Part shown: one piece after another, positions 20,706 through 29,114 of the stretch
How the letters are laid out: each line of letters opens with the position of its first letter
How positions within the stretch are numbered: position 1 is the stretch's first letter
Assembly: GCF_022690765.1 (NCBI RefSeq)
Contig: NZ_JALCZA010000006.1
Span: 79,047 to 143,046, forward strand
Direction of reading: 5' to 3'
From: Anaeromyxobacter oryzisoli
GTDB taxonomy: Bacteria; Myxococcota; Myxococcia; Myxococcales; Anaeromyxobacteraceae
Length of the DNA stretch: 64,000 bases
Position numbers and translations under genes: made by a program
Notes under the pieces: model-generated
The model's database searches: none
What the model was told of the DNA's origin: nothing
Seen by the model: the letters and a program-made list of their open reading frames with translations, nothing else

Positions 20706-21119
20706 CACTGTTTCCGGACGACGACTCGTCGATGTCCGTCGAGGCGAACGCCTGTCCCCCCGACTCTCCTCGTTCACCTCGGTTCGCGCCGGCTCTGCTA
20801 CCGATTCACAATCGGAGACGCCGCGGAATGGAGGACTTCAGCATCGCCGGCCCTGGTCAACGCGAGCAGCGCCCCCGGTCACGGCGGAGGAGGTCCTCGT
20901 CCGGTTGCTCGTGAAGCACGTTCGACCCCGTGGTGGTCGCAGAGGAGATGCGCCTTCCGGTGGACGAACGAGCCGGCGGCAAACCTTGCCATCCGGAGCT
21001 GGTTCCGAGTCCGGCGCGTCCCGTCGCCGTCCACGCCGGAAGGGCGGCCCGACCGCGCATGCACCCGGCGGGCGGGCCGACCTCGGGACGCCTTGCCGGG
21101 GCATCCCGCGCATCCATAG
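20706..21119 (+). other. Intergenic stretch upstream of the decayed TA pair
   Basis: About 410 bases with no supported gene. Open frames here have no start signals or family features. It ends at the inverted repeat that overlaps the antitoxin start. Confidence 0.5.
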
Positions 21120-21146
21120 AACCATGACCGGAGCGTGGTCATGGTT
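21120..21146. promoter_or_regulatory. Perfect inverted repeat overlapping the antitoxin start codon
   Basis: AACCATGACC (21120-21129) and GGTCATGGTT (21137-21146) are perfect 10-bp arms with a 7-base spacer. The ATG of the DUF433 gene is at 21141, inside the right arm. Such a repeat is typical of autoregulation of a toxin-antitoxin operon by its antitoxin. Confidence 0.55.
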
Positions 21147-21745
21147 TCCGAAAGCCTCACCGCCGCCCTCACCCTCAAGGAGACGTCCGTCCTCTCCGGC
21201 GCGCCGGAGAAGGCCATTCGCCACGAGCTCGGCGCCCGGATCGTGCGCGCGGGCGCTCGCGCGGGCGGCGGCGGTTCGGCCCGAGGGAGGTTGTCTACTT
21301 CGTCATCGTGCACGAGCTGCCGGTCGGGCTCGACAAGCGGCTGCGGAAGGAGCTGTTCGACCTCCTCGCCACGAACAAGGAGCGCGCGGGCCACTGGCGC
21401 CGCGAGGCCCACCGCCTCGTCCTGGAAGGCCACGTCCCGGTCGTCCTCCCCACCGACGAGGTAGAGCGGCGGGTGGAGGAGCGGGTCGGCACGTTCCTCC
21501 GCGGCCGGAGCCGGGTGGTCTCGCGTCCGGAGATCCTCGGCGGCGAGCCCGTCTTCGAGGGCACCCGCATCGCGGTGCGCTTCGTCGGGGATCGGGCCAG
21601 GAAGGGCGAGCCGATAGCCGATCTGCTCGAAGACTATCCAGCGCTCCGGGCCGAGGACGTCGAGTTCGCGAAGATGTACGTCGCCCTCGGCCGCCCGCCG
21701 GGACGTCCGAAGAAGCGGCCGAAGTTCGTCCGTGGTGACGGGTGA
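21141..21745 (+). pseudogene. DUF433-type antitoxin gene, frameshifted
   Basis: Two frames join into one protein. The first (21141 to about 21248) reads MVSESLTAALTLKETSVLSG and continues to HELGARIVR, a helix-turn-helix-like head. The second, entered near 21245-21250, reads RGRRRFGPREVVYF and continues through LDKRLRKELFDLL to a complete DUF433 domain (SRPEILGGEPVFEGTRIAV). The downstream part (GTG 21308 to TGA 21745, 145 residues) could still be translated but lacks the head. The stop overlaps the GTG of the toxin-like gene. Either a single-base loss or programmed frameshifting would explain it; since the neighbour is also broken, decay is likelier. Confidence 0.75.
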
Positions 21746-21995
21746 ACGTCCTCGTCGACGAGAACCTCACCCCGTCTTTGGTGCAGCGCCTCGCCGCGAA
21801 GGGCGTCGCGGCCGTCCACGTCGCGCACATCGGGATGCCTGGCGCGACGGACCCCGAGGTCTGGACGTACGCCTACGGAGCACGACCAGATCGTCGTCGA
21901 TGAACGCGGAGGACTTCCTCCACCTCGCCGGCGGGGTCGAGCTGTACCCTCGTCGTCCTGCGCGGTGCCAGCCTGACCTACCGAACCGAATCTAG
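21742..21995 (+). pseudogene. DUF5615 PIN-like toxin gene, multiple frameshifts
   Basis: The GTG at 21742 overlaps the antitoxin stop. The first 46 codons give VNVLVDENLTPSLVQRLAAK and on to ATDPEVWTYAYG, typical of PIN-like DUF5615 toxins with their N-terminal Asp. The frame then breaks. EHDQIVV is found one frame over, MNAEDFLHLAGGVELY in the next, and LVVLRGASL after a third shift. The frame read from the start stops at 21903. The gene is clearly inactivated. Confidence 0.75.
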
Positions 21996-22526
21996 AGCCA
22001 TCACCAGGAGGCCGTTGGTCTCGCAGATGAAGGCAACCATGTGGCCGTCCGGCGATATGCGTGGCGCACCGCACGTCTCAAAGTCGGAGCTCGAGACGAA
22101 CCGTGGAGGCTTCCCGTCGCGAGTGACGACCAGCACCGTGCTCAGTCCCTTGCGGCTGAATTCGACCCGAATCGGGCCGCGTTCGGCGACATCCGGGCTC
22201 GGCTCGATTGGAGGCGTCCACTGTTTCACGAGAGTCGGATCGAGTGGCGTAACGGCTGCGCGGTTCTCGATCACACCGAGGCGTTCACCTCCGCGCCACG
22301 TCGCGGCCCTGAGCGAGATCCGTTGAAGGTCGACCTTGGTCCACGTGCCCATCACGTTGCCGGCGACGTAACGAGAGTCCGGCGACCAGATCGGATAGTC
22401 GTCGAGCGCGGAGGTGGGCAAGACGAGCGCCGTGTCCACGTCGAGGCGCCTCAGCTCCTGTCGGAGTCCGCCAACGGGCGTCGCAGCGAGGAGGCCCGCA
22501 GCGAGCAACTGCGCTAACGATCCCAT
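21978..22526 (-). CDS. Secreted protein with PD40 (WD40-like) repeats
   Basis: About 182 residues from the ATG at 22526. The N-terminus MGSLAQLLAAGLLAATPVGG looks like a cleavable signal peptide. Two segments fit the PD40/TolB-like propeller repeat (YPIWSPDSRYVAGNVMG and APRISPDGHMVAFICE), so the protein has a small number of blades and may be a fragment of a larger propeller or work as an oligomer. The start lacks a strong Shine-Dalgarno sequence. It converges with the decayed toxin gene, overlapping its tail by 18 bases. Function unknown. Confidence 0.6.
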   Translation of the reverse strand: MGSLAQLLAAGLLAATPVGGLRQELRRLDVDTALVLPTSALDDYPIWSPDSRYVAGNVMGTWTKVDLQRISLRAATWRGGERLGVIENRAAVTPLDPTLVKQWTPPIEPSPDVAERGPIRVEFSRKGLSTVLVVTRDGKPPRFVSSSDFETCGAPRISPDGHMVAFICETNGLLVMALDSVR

Positions 22527-22799
22527 GACCGCCGAGAATCGCACCCTCTCTCGGGATGGACAACCCGAACCTTCGACGCACTGTGAACCAGCCGGGAGCA
22601 TCGTGATTCGTGGGGATCCCGGTGAGCAGGGCCAGCATCCGAGCATCACGCGAGGCACACCCGCCGATCGAGGTGGCGCTCGGGAAGCCGGCGAAGACGT
22701 GGCGAAGCCGCGGTCCGGCGGACACGTCCTCCGTGGCGGTTGCGCTCCGCGCCGGCGGCCGTCGTCGCCTCGTCTCGGGCGCGACACAGGAGGGGAACC

Positions 22800-23651
22800 G
22801 TGCCCGACACGCCCGCGCGCCGCGTCCTCGTCACCGGCGGGACCGGGACGCTCGGCCGGCACGTCGTCACTACGCTCGCTCGGCGAGGTGGCGCCGCGCT
22901 GCGCGTCCTCAGCCGGCGCGAACGCCCGCCAGACCTGCCGACGCCGGTGGAATGGTCGCGCGCGGACCTGCTGAGCGACGCGCTCGAGCCCGCGCTCCGG
23001 GACATCCACGCCGTCCTCCACCTCGCGAGCGCGAAGGGCGCAGGCGACCCGGACGTCGGCGCAGCCCGCCGGCTGCTCGCCGCGGCCATCGACGCCGGCG
23101 TCCGCCACCTCGTGTTCGTCTCGATCATCGGGTGCGACCGGATCCCGCTCCCGTTCTACGGCTCGAAGGTGCGGATCGAGGCCGCGGTGCGAGCTTCCGG
23201 CGTGCCCTGGTCGATCGTCCGCGTGGCCCAGTTCCACTCGTTGGTCGATCGGCTGGTGCGCGCGGCGGCCGCGCTGCCGGTGCCGACGCCCATCGTCGCG
23301 GATCTCCGGTTCCAGCCGGTGGACGAGCGCGAGGTGGCCGAGCGCCTCGTCGAGATCGCGCTCGGGGCGCTGCTCGGCGACGCGCCGGAGATCGCGGGGC
23401 CCGAGGTCGCGACGCTGGGAGAGCTCGCGGCCACCTGGCTGTCCGTGACCGGTCGCCCCGCGACGCTCGTCCCGGTCTCCGTCGACGCGCTCGGTTCCGG
23501 CGACCCCGCCATCCCCTCGCCGGCCCCGTGGGCTCGCGCCGTCCTCGAGGGCTACCGGGCCGGCTGGAACACGCCTCGAGCCGAATGCACCCGGGGCAGG
23601 ATCCGGTTCGGCGAGTGGCTCGCCGAGCAGAAGAAGGTTGCGCCGGCTTGA
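22800..23651 (+). CDS. NAD(P)-binding SDR (atypical, NmrA-like)
   Basis: 283 residues from GTG 22800, chosen because AGGAGG lies directly upstream at good spacing. The N-terminal Rossmann motif is VLVTGGTGTLGRHVV. HLASAKG and FVSIIGCDRIPLPFYGSK follow, as in atypical extended SDRs that lack a clear YxxxK. Such proteins act as NAD(P)H-dependent reductases or sensors; no substrate can be named. It runs opposite to the RES toxin gene, 22 bases away end to end. Confidence 0.85.
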   Translation: MPDTPARRVLVTGGTGTLGRHVVTTLARRGGAALRVLSRRERPPDLPTPVEWSRADLLSDALEPALRDIHAVLHLASAKGAGDPDVGAARRLLAAAIDAGVRHLVFVSIIGCDRIPLPFYGSKVRIEAAVRASGVPWSIVRVAQFHSLVDRLVRAAAALPVPTPIVADLRFQPVDEREVAERLVEIALGALLGDAPEIAGPEVATLGELAATWLSVTGRPATLVPVSVDALGSGDPAIPSPAPWARAVLEGYRAGWNTPRAECTRGRIRFGEWLAEQKKVAPA

Positions 23652-23673
23652 CGGGCCCCGCGACCGGGCGGCT

Positions 23674-24435
23674 CTAGAACGCGGGTTCCGGTAATCCCCC
23701 ATCCACGAGGAAGCTGGTCTTCGGGAACGTCTTCGTGACAGGGGCGATGAGGTCCCTCTTCTCGTACTCGACGGCGTCGGGCCCGAGCGTGAAGAACCAC
23801 TCCTGTTGGGCGGTGGGCTCTGCGCGCGCGAAGGCGGCGGCGTCGAAGACGCCGACGTTGGTTCCGACGGCGGGATCTCGGGCCGAGACGTAGCGGAACG
23901 CGTGGACGTCGTCGTCGCGCATCTCGTGGCCGAGCCGCTGGCTGACGCTGTAATCGGTCGACGAGGAGATGAGGGCGCGGTGCGGAGCAAAGGGGCCAGT
24001 CGAGAGATCGACGCCGCGCTCCGTGTTCACCTTCGCCTGGAAGAGGGTGATCTGTCCGGTGAAGGGACTCGGGAGCCGGGCGGTGGTCCCGGAGTGAACG
24101 AGGAGCTTGTAGTACGCGCGCTCCGCGAGGGCGGTCTCGATGGTGTCGGAGCCGTACCAGATGCCGCGCTCGCTGCGAGTCCCGAAGCGGGAGCCGTTCG
24201 GGAGGGGCGGATAACGGAACGGCGTGAAGAGCAGGTAGTGAAGCGCTGCGAAAGCCGCCTCGCGCGGCGGAGGCGGCTTGGCGCCGTCGATGAGCTCTTC
24301 GAGGAGCTCGTGCTCTTCGGTCGAGTCGACGAGCTTCCTCGTCGAGATGATGTGCTGGGACTCGACCGCTCGCCAGGGCTCGGCGACGAGCGGGCTAAGT
24401 CTTCGCCCGCATCGCGTCCAGATACTCGATGACAT
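23674..24435 (-). CDS. RES-domain toxin
   Basis: 253 residues. The RES domain covers residues ~65-210 with the hallmark residues Arg (FRYPPLPNGSRFG), Tyr/Glu (GIWYGSDTIETALAE, Glu105) and Ser (ISSSTDYSVSQ). RES proteins are ADP-ribosyltransferase-related toxins; characterised members degrade NAD+ and arrest growth. The gene begins inside the 3' end of the Xre-type antitoxin gene (41-base overlap), the usual order for the Xre-RES family, so the two are co-translated. The N-terminal ~60 residues (SPLVAEPWRAVESQHIISTR) are typical of the larger RES subgroup. It looks intact. Confidence 0.88.
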   Translation of the reverse strand: MSSSIWTRCGRRLSPLVAEPWRAVESQHIISTRKLVDSTEEHELLEELIDGAKPPPPREAAFAALHYLLFTPFRYPPLPNGSRFGTRSERGIWYGSDTIETALAERAYYKLLVHSGTTARLPSPFTGQITLFQAKVNTERGVDLSTGPFAPHRALISSSTDYSVSQRLGHEMRDDDVHAFRYVSARDPAVGTNVGVFDAAAFARAEPTAQQEWFFTLGPDAVEYEKRDLIAPVTKTFPKTSFLVDGGLPEPAF

Positions 24436-24772
24436 GCGTGAGACCCTGAACCGTGCGCACGAGCTCGCGCGGGACGCCGTGCAGGTGCCGATTCTCTGCG
24501 TTGAACCAGGCGTTCGCGGCGTCCTGGTTGCCGCTCATGAGGCCGTCGAGGCTTCGATACATCCGCAGGAAGAGGACTGCGAGCTCTCCTTCCTTCGTCT
24601 GCGGGTCGATGGAGCGCGTCGCGGTGCGGAGCCGGGAGACGCTGGCAGGGCTGACGCCGATGATCTGCGCGAGGACGGCATCGTTCACCGAGAGTAGCTC
24701 AGCGGCTCGGAGCAGGGCCTTGGCGAGGATGGGACCAGCGCGGGGACTGATGGCGGCGGAGGAGCTGGGCAT
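24395..24772 (-). CDS. Xre/MbcA/ParS-type antitoxin
   Basis: 125 residues from the ATG at 24772. The N-terminal half is a helix-turn-helix (VNDAVLAQIIGVSPASVSRLRT). The C-terminal half is the toxin-binding DUF2384 domain (LFLRMYRSLDGLMSGNQDAANAWFNAEN). It should bind and neutralise the RES toxin encoded by the overlapping downstream gene. An ATG at 24817 is a possible earlier start, but it would place the promoter and operator-like palindrome inside the coding region, so 24772 is preferred. It is transcribed away from the SEC-C gene. Confidence 0.88.
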   Translation of the reverse strand: MPSSSAAISPRAGPILAKALLRAAELLSVNDAVLAQIIGVSPASVSRLRTATRSIDPQTKEGELAVLFLRMYRSLDGLMSGNQDAANAWFNAENRHLHGVPRELVRTVQGLTHVIEYLDAMRAKT

Positions 24773-24789
24773 CGTCGGCTCTCTTTCGC

Positions 24790-24823
24790 ATGAAAGGATA
24801 GGCGTATCATCTTTCATCTGCAA
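24790..24823 (-). promoter_or_regulatory. Promoter and palindromic operator of the Xre-RES module
   Basis: On the minus strand TTGCAG (24823-24818), a 17-base spacer and TATCCT (24800-24795) form a good sigma-70 promoter. A near-palindrome covers it: ATGAAAGGATA (24790-24800) and TATCATCTTTCAT (24805-24817) with ATGAAAG half-sites. Repressor binding would cover spacer and -10, as expected for autoregulation by the antitoxin. Confidence 0.65.
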
Positions 24824-24951
24824 GCTCGGCAGACCGTCTGTAAGCCCCTACGGGAACCGGAAGTACCCAGAAAAGTGGACAGGCTCGATCGGAGGAAGCG
24901 AGGAACCGGGCCCGCGGCAGCGCCCTCGCCTCGGTTTGCCCATCCTGCTAG

Positions 24952-27249
24952 ATGCAGCGGATGGTCCACGTCTTCCGCCTGGGGCCGTTCGAAGTAGGCG
25001 GCCGGAAGTCCTATGCCTATGGCGGCCTCGAGTCCAATGGCCGACCGATCGCGCCGGAGCTCGCGCACACGGATGCGAAGGGGCTCGGCGCGATCGCGAA
25101 GCGCTACGCCGGGCAGCGCCTTCGGTGCGAGCCCGACCTCGCGGAGGCGGCGCGGCCGTTCGGCTTCGAGCCGGCTCCGCTCCCCGAGCCGGTGTTCCTC
25201 CCGCGGGCGACGCTCGCGTACGGGCTCGCGCTCGGGCCGATGGCCGGCAGGCCGGAGATGGACGTCCTCGTCCGGTTCCTGGGCGCGTGCGCCATGTTCT
25301 GGAACGCGTGCCCGTGGGAGCTCATGGAGTCAGAGGAGCCGATCGTGGTCACGCTCACCGAGAGCGGCCGCACGCGCCGCGCCGAGGCCTCGGTCATGGG
25401 CGCCGGCGGCCAGGAATTCGGGATCGCGCTCTACGACGAGCCCGGGTCGATCCATCGCGTCGCCACGCTCGTGTCCGAGGGACGGATGAAGGAGACGCGG
25501 AACGTTTCCGCGCTCGCGGTCACGTTCGACGAGGAGCCGGCGTGGGCCGCGGCGGCGCTCGACGACGAGTTCGGCCTGCCGCGCCTGCCGGTGCCGATTC
25601 GGGTCCGGAAGGGCCAGGGTGGGCCGGCGACGACGCCGGAGCTGCTCGACGCGGCGGCGCTCCTGGAGGCGGTGGCCGAGCTCTGTAGCCCCAACGACGC
25701 CGACCAGGCCGAGATCACCGCGGAGGCGGGCGGCCGAACGATCACCGTGCGTGTGTCCCTCCCAGACGACGACGGCGACGAGCTTCTCGAGGAGCTCGCC
25801 GAGCCGATGCTCGTGCCGGAGCCGATCCCGGCCACCGGTCGGGCGAAGACGCCGCGCAACGCTCCCTGCCCGTGCGGGTCGGGCAGGAAGTACAAGAAGT
25901 GCCACCTCGCTGAGGACGAGGAGCGCGAGGCGGCTGCACGAGGCACGGGTCGCGAGGTGGAGGAAGCCCGCGCCCGCGCTCGGCGGCTCGCCGAACGCGA
26001 CCCCATCCACGCGCTCGACGAGCGGATCACCGCGGACGCGCTCGCGCTCGCGCGGCGGCGCTGGGGCCGCGCGTTCGATCCCGACGGAGCGCTGGCGCGG
26101 CTCGGCCTCGACTTCGAGTGCACCCAGTCGCTCCTCGGCTGGTCGTCCGGACACCATCGCGGCCTCGACGGCAGGACCGCGCTCGACCTCTACCTCGAGG
26201 AGCGCGGCGGCGCCCTCGACGCGGAGGGTCGGGCGCTCGTCGAGGCACAGCGCGCGGCCTGGTTCAGCTACCACGAGGTCGTCTCCGCGGAGCCGGGACG
26301 GTCGATCACGCTGCGCGACGTGCTCGCAGGCGGAGAGCGGACGGTCGAGGAGAAGAGCGCGTCGCGCATGGTGCGACCGCGCGACGTGCTCCTCGCGCGC
26401 GTCCTGGAGCTCGGGAGCCGCGCGATCCTCGCCGGCTGCCACCTGCGATCCGTCCCTCCGCGAGAGGGCGACGAGGCGCGGCGTCGTCTCCGCTCGGCGC
26501 TCCGGGTCCGCGCCGCGAAGGTGCCGGCGGCGAAGCTTCGCGAGGCGACCGCCGACGGGACGCTCTTCCGCGTCTGGCAGGAGATCGTGGACGCGTCGGA
26601 TGCCCGCCCGCCGCCCACGCTGCAGAACACCGACGGCGAGGATCTCGTGCTCACCGTCGATCGCCTCGACGTCGCGGCGGGGAAGGCCGACGAGGTGGTC
26701 GGCGGGCTCGTGGCCCTTCCCGACGCGCGGCGAGACGAGGGAGAGGACGACGGGGTCGTCACCATCTCGTTCGTCCGGGAGGGGAACGCCAAGGGCGTGC
26801 TGCCGACGACGCTCATCGGTCGCGCCCTCCTCGAAGGCGGCGTCCTCCGTCTCGAGACCAACTCGATCGAGCGGGCCGACCGGCTGCGTCGCCTCGTCAC
26901 GGAGCGGCTCGGTGCCCTCGTGTCCTTCCGGATCCGGGAGCACGCCGATCCCGTGGCCCACCTCGCCGAAGGGGCGAAGCCCGGGGCTCGGTCCGCGCCG
27001 TCCGAGTTCATGCCGCCGGAGGTGCTCGAGGTCGTGAAGCGGATGCAGACGGAGCACTACCAGCGCTGGCTCGACGAGGAGATCCCGGCTCTCGGCGGGC
27101 TGACGCCCCGCGAGGCGGCGAAGCGCAAGGGCGCGCCAAGGAAGAGCCTCGAGCTGCTGCTGGCGGAGATCGAGCACGCCGAGGCGGGGCGGCCGGAGGA
27201 GCAGCGGTTCGATGTCTCCGTCCTGCGACGCGCGCTCGAGGTCCAGTAG
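24952..27249 (+). CDS. SEC-C zinc-motif protein with antitoxin-like C-terminus
   Basis: 765 residues. A folded N-terminal domain (~1-240) is unknown to me. A SEC-C metal-binding motif lies near residue 305 (NAPCPCGSGRKYKKCH), followed by a charged helix. A long middle region (~335-690) holds no recognised domain. The C-terminal ~60 residues (RWLDEEIPALGGLTPREAA, then KSLELLLAEIE) resemble the Xre/MbcA/ParS toxin-binding module. The gene is divergent from the Xre-RES pair with about 180 bases between starts. There is no clear Shine-Dalgarno sequence at the ATG 24952; ATG 24961 is an alternative. Confidence 0.75.
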   Translation: MQRMVHVFRLGPFEVGGRKSYAYGGLESNGRPIAPELAHTDAKGLGAIAKRYAGQRLRCEPDLAEAARPFGFEPAPLPEPVFLPRATLAYGLALGPMAGRPEMDVLVRFLGACAMFWNACPWELMESEEPIVVTLTESGRTRRAEASVMGAGGQEFGIALYDEPGSIHRVATLVSEGRMKETRNVSALAVTFDEEPAWAAAALDDEFGLPRLPVPIRVRKGQGGPATTPELLDAAALLEAVAELCSPNDADQAEITAEAGGRTITVRVSLPDDDGDELLEELAEPMLVPEPIPATGRAKTPRNAPCPCGSGRKYKKCHLAEDEEREAAARGTGREVEEARARARRLAERDPIHALDERITADALALARRRWGRAFDPDGALARLGLDFECTQSLLGWSSGHHRGLDGRTALDLYLEERGGALDAEGRALVEAQRAAWFSYHEVVSAEPGRSITLRDVLAGGERTVEEKSASRMVRPRDVLLARVLELGSRAILAGCHLRSVPPREGDEARRRLRSALRVRAAKVPAAKLREATADGTLFRVWQEIVDASDARPPPTLQNTDGEDLVLTVDRLDVAAGKADEVVGGLVALPDARRDEGEDDGVVTISFVREGNAKGVLPTTLIGRALLEGGVLRLETNSIERADRLRRLVTERLGALVSFRIREHADPVAHLAEGAKPGARSAPSEFMPPEVLEVVKRMQTEHYQRWLDEEIPALGGLTPREAAKRKGAPRKSLELLLAEIEHAEAGRPEEQRFDVSVLRRALEVQ

Positions 27250-27306
27250 TCGGGATCAACCGACATGTCGCGGTTCGAACCCCTGTGGCGGGCTCCGTCG
27301 CCTGCG

Positions 27307-27322
27307 GCGGGCTCACGCCCGC
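27307..27322 (-). terminator. Short hairpin downstream of rtcR
   Basis: GCGGGC-TCAC-GCCCGC, a 6-bp stem about 50 bases past the rtcR stop on the minus strand. There is no T-run, so its role as terminator is weakly supported. Confidence 0.3.
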
Positions 27323-27371
27323 ATAGTCTCCGGGAGCCGCTCGCCGCCGCTCATCCACGCGACCGTCGCCA

Positions 27372-28976
27372 TCACCCCCCCGCTCGCGCCGTGACGTCGT
27401 TCCAGGCGAGCCCGTGACGGGCGAGGAACTTCCGCAGCCGGTCGGCGTCGTTCGAGGATGACTTGCGCGTGCGGGACACCGCGAACAGGGTGCGCCCGGC
27501 GTCCGAGAGCGAGCGCGCGCCGCGGCACACGCGGATCACCTCCTCGAGCTGGACGCGGTCGAACGGGTCGAGCTCCGCCGCGCGCCGGCCGAGGACCTCG
27601 TCGACGAGGTCCGACCCCGTGGCGCCGTCGCGCCGCCACGCGTCGCGGAGCCGCTCCACCTCCTCGTCGACGAGCTCGCGCGTGATGCGCCCGCCGGAGG
27701 CGAGCGTCGACATCCGCCGGATCGCCGCGTTGAAGTCTCGGAAGTTCCGGGTCCAGAGCGCGCCCGAACCCGTCGCGAACGCGAGGAAGCGCTCCTTCGC
27801 CTCGCGGCTGAACGAGACCGCCTCGCCGGTCTGATGCGCCCAGCGATCGAGCTCGTAATCGAGGTTCGGCGCCAGGTCCTCGGGACGATCGCGCAACCCC
27901 GGCAGCCGGAACGCCCAGAGGTCGATGCGGGCGAGGAGGTCCTCCCGGAACCGCCCGCGCTCGACGTCGCGGCGCAGGTCGCGGTTCGTCCCGGCGAGGA
28001 GCTGGAAGTCGCTCCGGACCTCCCGGTCGGAGCCCACGGGGAAGAACGCCTTCTCCTCGATCGCGCGCAGGAGCATCGACTGCTCGTCGGAGCCCAGCTC
28101 GCCGATCTCGTCGAGGAAGAGGATCCCGCCGTCCGCCTTGCGGAGGAGCCCGGGCCGATCCGCGACAGCGCCGGTGAAGGCGCCCTTCACGTGGCCGAAG
28201 AGCGCGCTCATCGCCCCGTCGCCGCGGATCGTCGCGCAGTTCACCTCGACGAACTCGCCGGCGACCTGCCTGCGCGCCTTCTCGAGCTCGAAGATGCGCC
28301 GCGCGAGCTGCGACTTCCCGGCGCCGGTCGGCCCCATGAGGAGGAGCGGGTCCCTGGAACGGATCGCCACCTGCTCGATCCGCTCGACGAGCCGGTTGAA
28401 CGCCGCGTTGCGGGTGTCGATCCCCGACTTCAGCAACGAGAGGCCCTCCTTCTGCTCGCGTCGGAACCGCGCTGCGATGCGGTCGTACTTCGAGAGGTCG
28501 AGGTCGATGATGGTGTACGAGCCCTCGGGCCCACCCTGCGATCGCGCCGGCGGAGACGTCTGGATGAGCCTCGCGGGGATGTGGTGCGCCTCGGCGAGGA
28601 GGAACATGCAGATCTGGGCGATGTGGGTCCCCGTCGTGATGTGGACGAGGTAGTCCTCCCTCTCGGGCGCCCACGGGTACGCGCGGGCGAAGTCGAGGAG
28701 GGCTCCGTACACCTCCTCGAGCTCCCAGGCGTCCTCGAACTCGATGTTCCGGTGGACCACCTCGGTCTCCGGCGACACGCGGGCGATGTCCTCGGCGACG
28801 GTCTTCGCGAGCGCCGTGTTCCGGCGCTGGGAGAGCAGCTCCAGTCGGTCGACCAGGAGGTCCTCGTGCTGGCAGAGCGAGACGGTGGGCCGCCACCGGT
28901 CCCACCGGTTCGCCTGCTTCCCGAGGTCGAGGGTCGCGCCGAGCAGGCCCACCACGACGGTGTTCCGACGGGTCAT
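27372..28976 (-). CDS. rtcR: RtcR, sigma-54 activator with CARF-like sensor
   Basis: 534 residues, matching E. coli RtcR along its length. The N-terminal ~180 residues are the CARF-like ligand-sensing domain (SPETEVVHRNIEF, HITTGTHIAQICMFLLAEA). The AAA+ domain has Walker A GPTGAGKS (215-222), the sigma-54 contact loop GAFTGA (265-270) and Walker B GGILFLDE (283-290). The C-terminus is the DNA-binding region (SNDADRLRKFLARHGL). It activates rtcBA from a sigma-54 promoter on sensing RNA damage, probably through RNA ends or 2',3'-cyclic phosphates. The start at 28976 gives the family N-terminus MTRRNTVVVG. It is divergent from rtcB. Confidence 0.95.
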   Translation of the reverse strand: MTRRNTVVVGLLGATLDLGKQANRWDRWRPTVSLCQHEDLLVDRLELLSQRRNTALAKTVAEDIARVSPETEVVHRNIEFEDAWELEEVYGALLDFARAYPWAPEREDYLVHITTGTHIAQICMFLLAEAHHIPARLIQTSPPARSQGGPEGSYTIIDLDLSKYDRIAARFRREQKEGLSLLKSGIDTRNAAFNRLVERIEQVAIRSRDPLLLMGPTGAGKSQLARRIFELEKARRQVAGEFVEVNCATIRGDGAMSALFGHVKGAFTGAVADRPGLLRKADGGILFLDEIGELGSDEQSMLLRAIEEKAFFPVGSDREVRSDFQLLAGTNRDLRRDVERGRFREDLLARIDLWAFRLPGLRDRPEDLAPNLDYELDRWAHQTGEAVSFSREAKERFLAFATGSGALWTRNFRDFNAAIRRMSTLASGGRITRELVDEEVERLRDAWRRDGATGSDLVDEVLGRRAAELDPFDRVQLEEVIRVCRGARSLSDAGRTLFAVSRTRKSSSNDADRLRKFLARHGLAWNDVTARAGG

Positions 28977-29073
28977 ATCGAGTGCTCTAGCAGTCGTATC
29001 CATTGAGATAAAGGATTCCAGAAACACCGGGCTGCGCCCCGCGAAAGCTCTCGTGGAATTCCGCGCGCCCGGC

Positions 29074-29089
29074 TGGCACGCCGCCTGCT
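29074..29089 (+). promoter_or_regulatory. Sigma-54 (-24/-12) promoter of rtcB-rtcA
   Basis: TGGCACGCCGCCTGCT has GG at 29075-29076 and GC at 29087-29088 separated by exactly 10 bases, matching the -24/-12 consensus TGGCAC-N5-TTGC except one T. Transcription would begin near 29100, just before the rtcB start at 29115. Candidate upstream activator half-sites are GGATTCC (29013) and GGAATTCC (29055). Confidence 0.82.
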
Positions 29090-29114
29090 CTGCAGGATGG
29101 GAATGGAGGCGGAC

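Noticed and set aside
20564..20914. Open frame spanning tRNA-Phe (starting MVTQDAWVAQSVEQGTE)
   Set aside because: Spurious translation of the tRNA sequence, a common artefact.
27270..27292. T-arm-like sequence CGGTTCGAACCCC after the SEC-C gene, considered as a tRNA fragment or attachment site
   Set aside because: The flanking stem pairs poorly, there is no acceptor or anticodon arm, and it does not match the tRNA-Phe 3' end beyond seven bases.
29097..29114. Earlier ATG codons (29097, 29103) as the start of rtcB
   Set aside because: The sigma-54 promoter predicts a transcript start near 29100, and only ATG 29115 has a well-spaced GGAGG.
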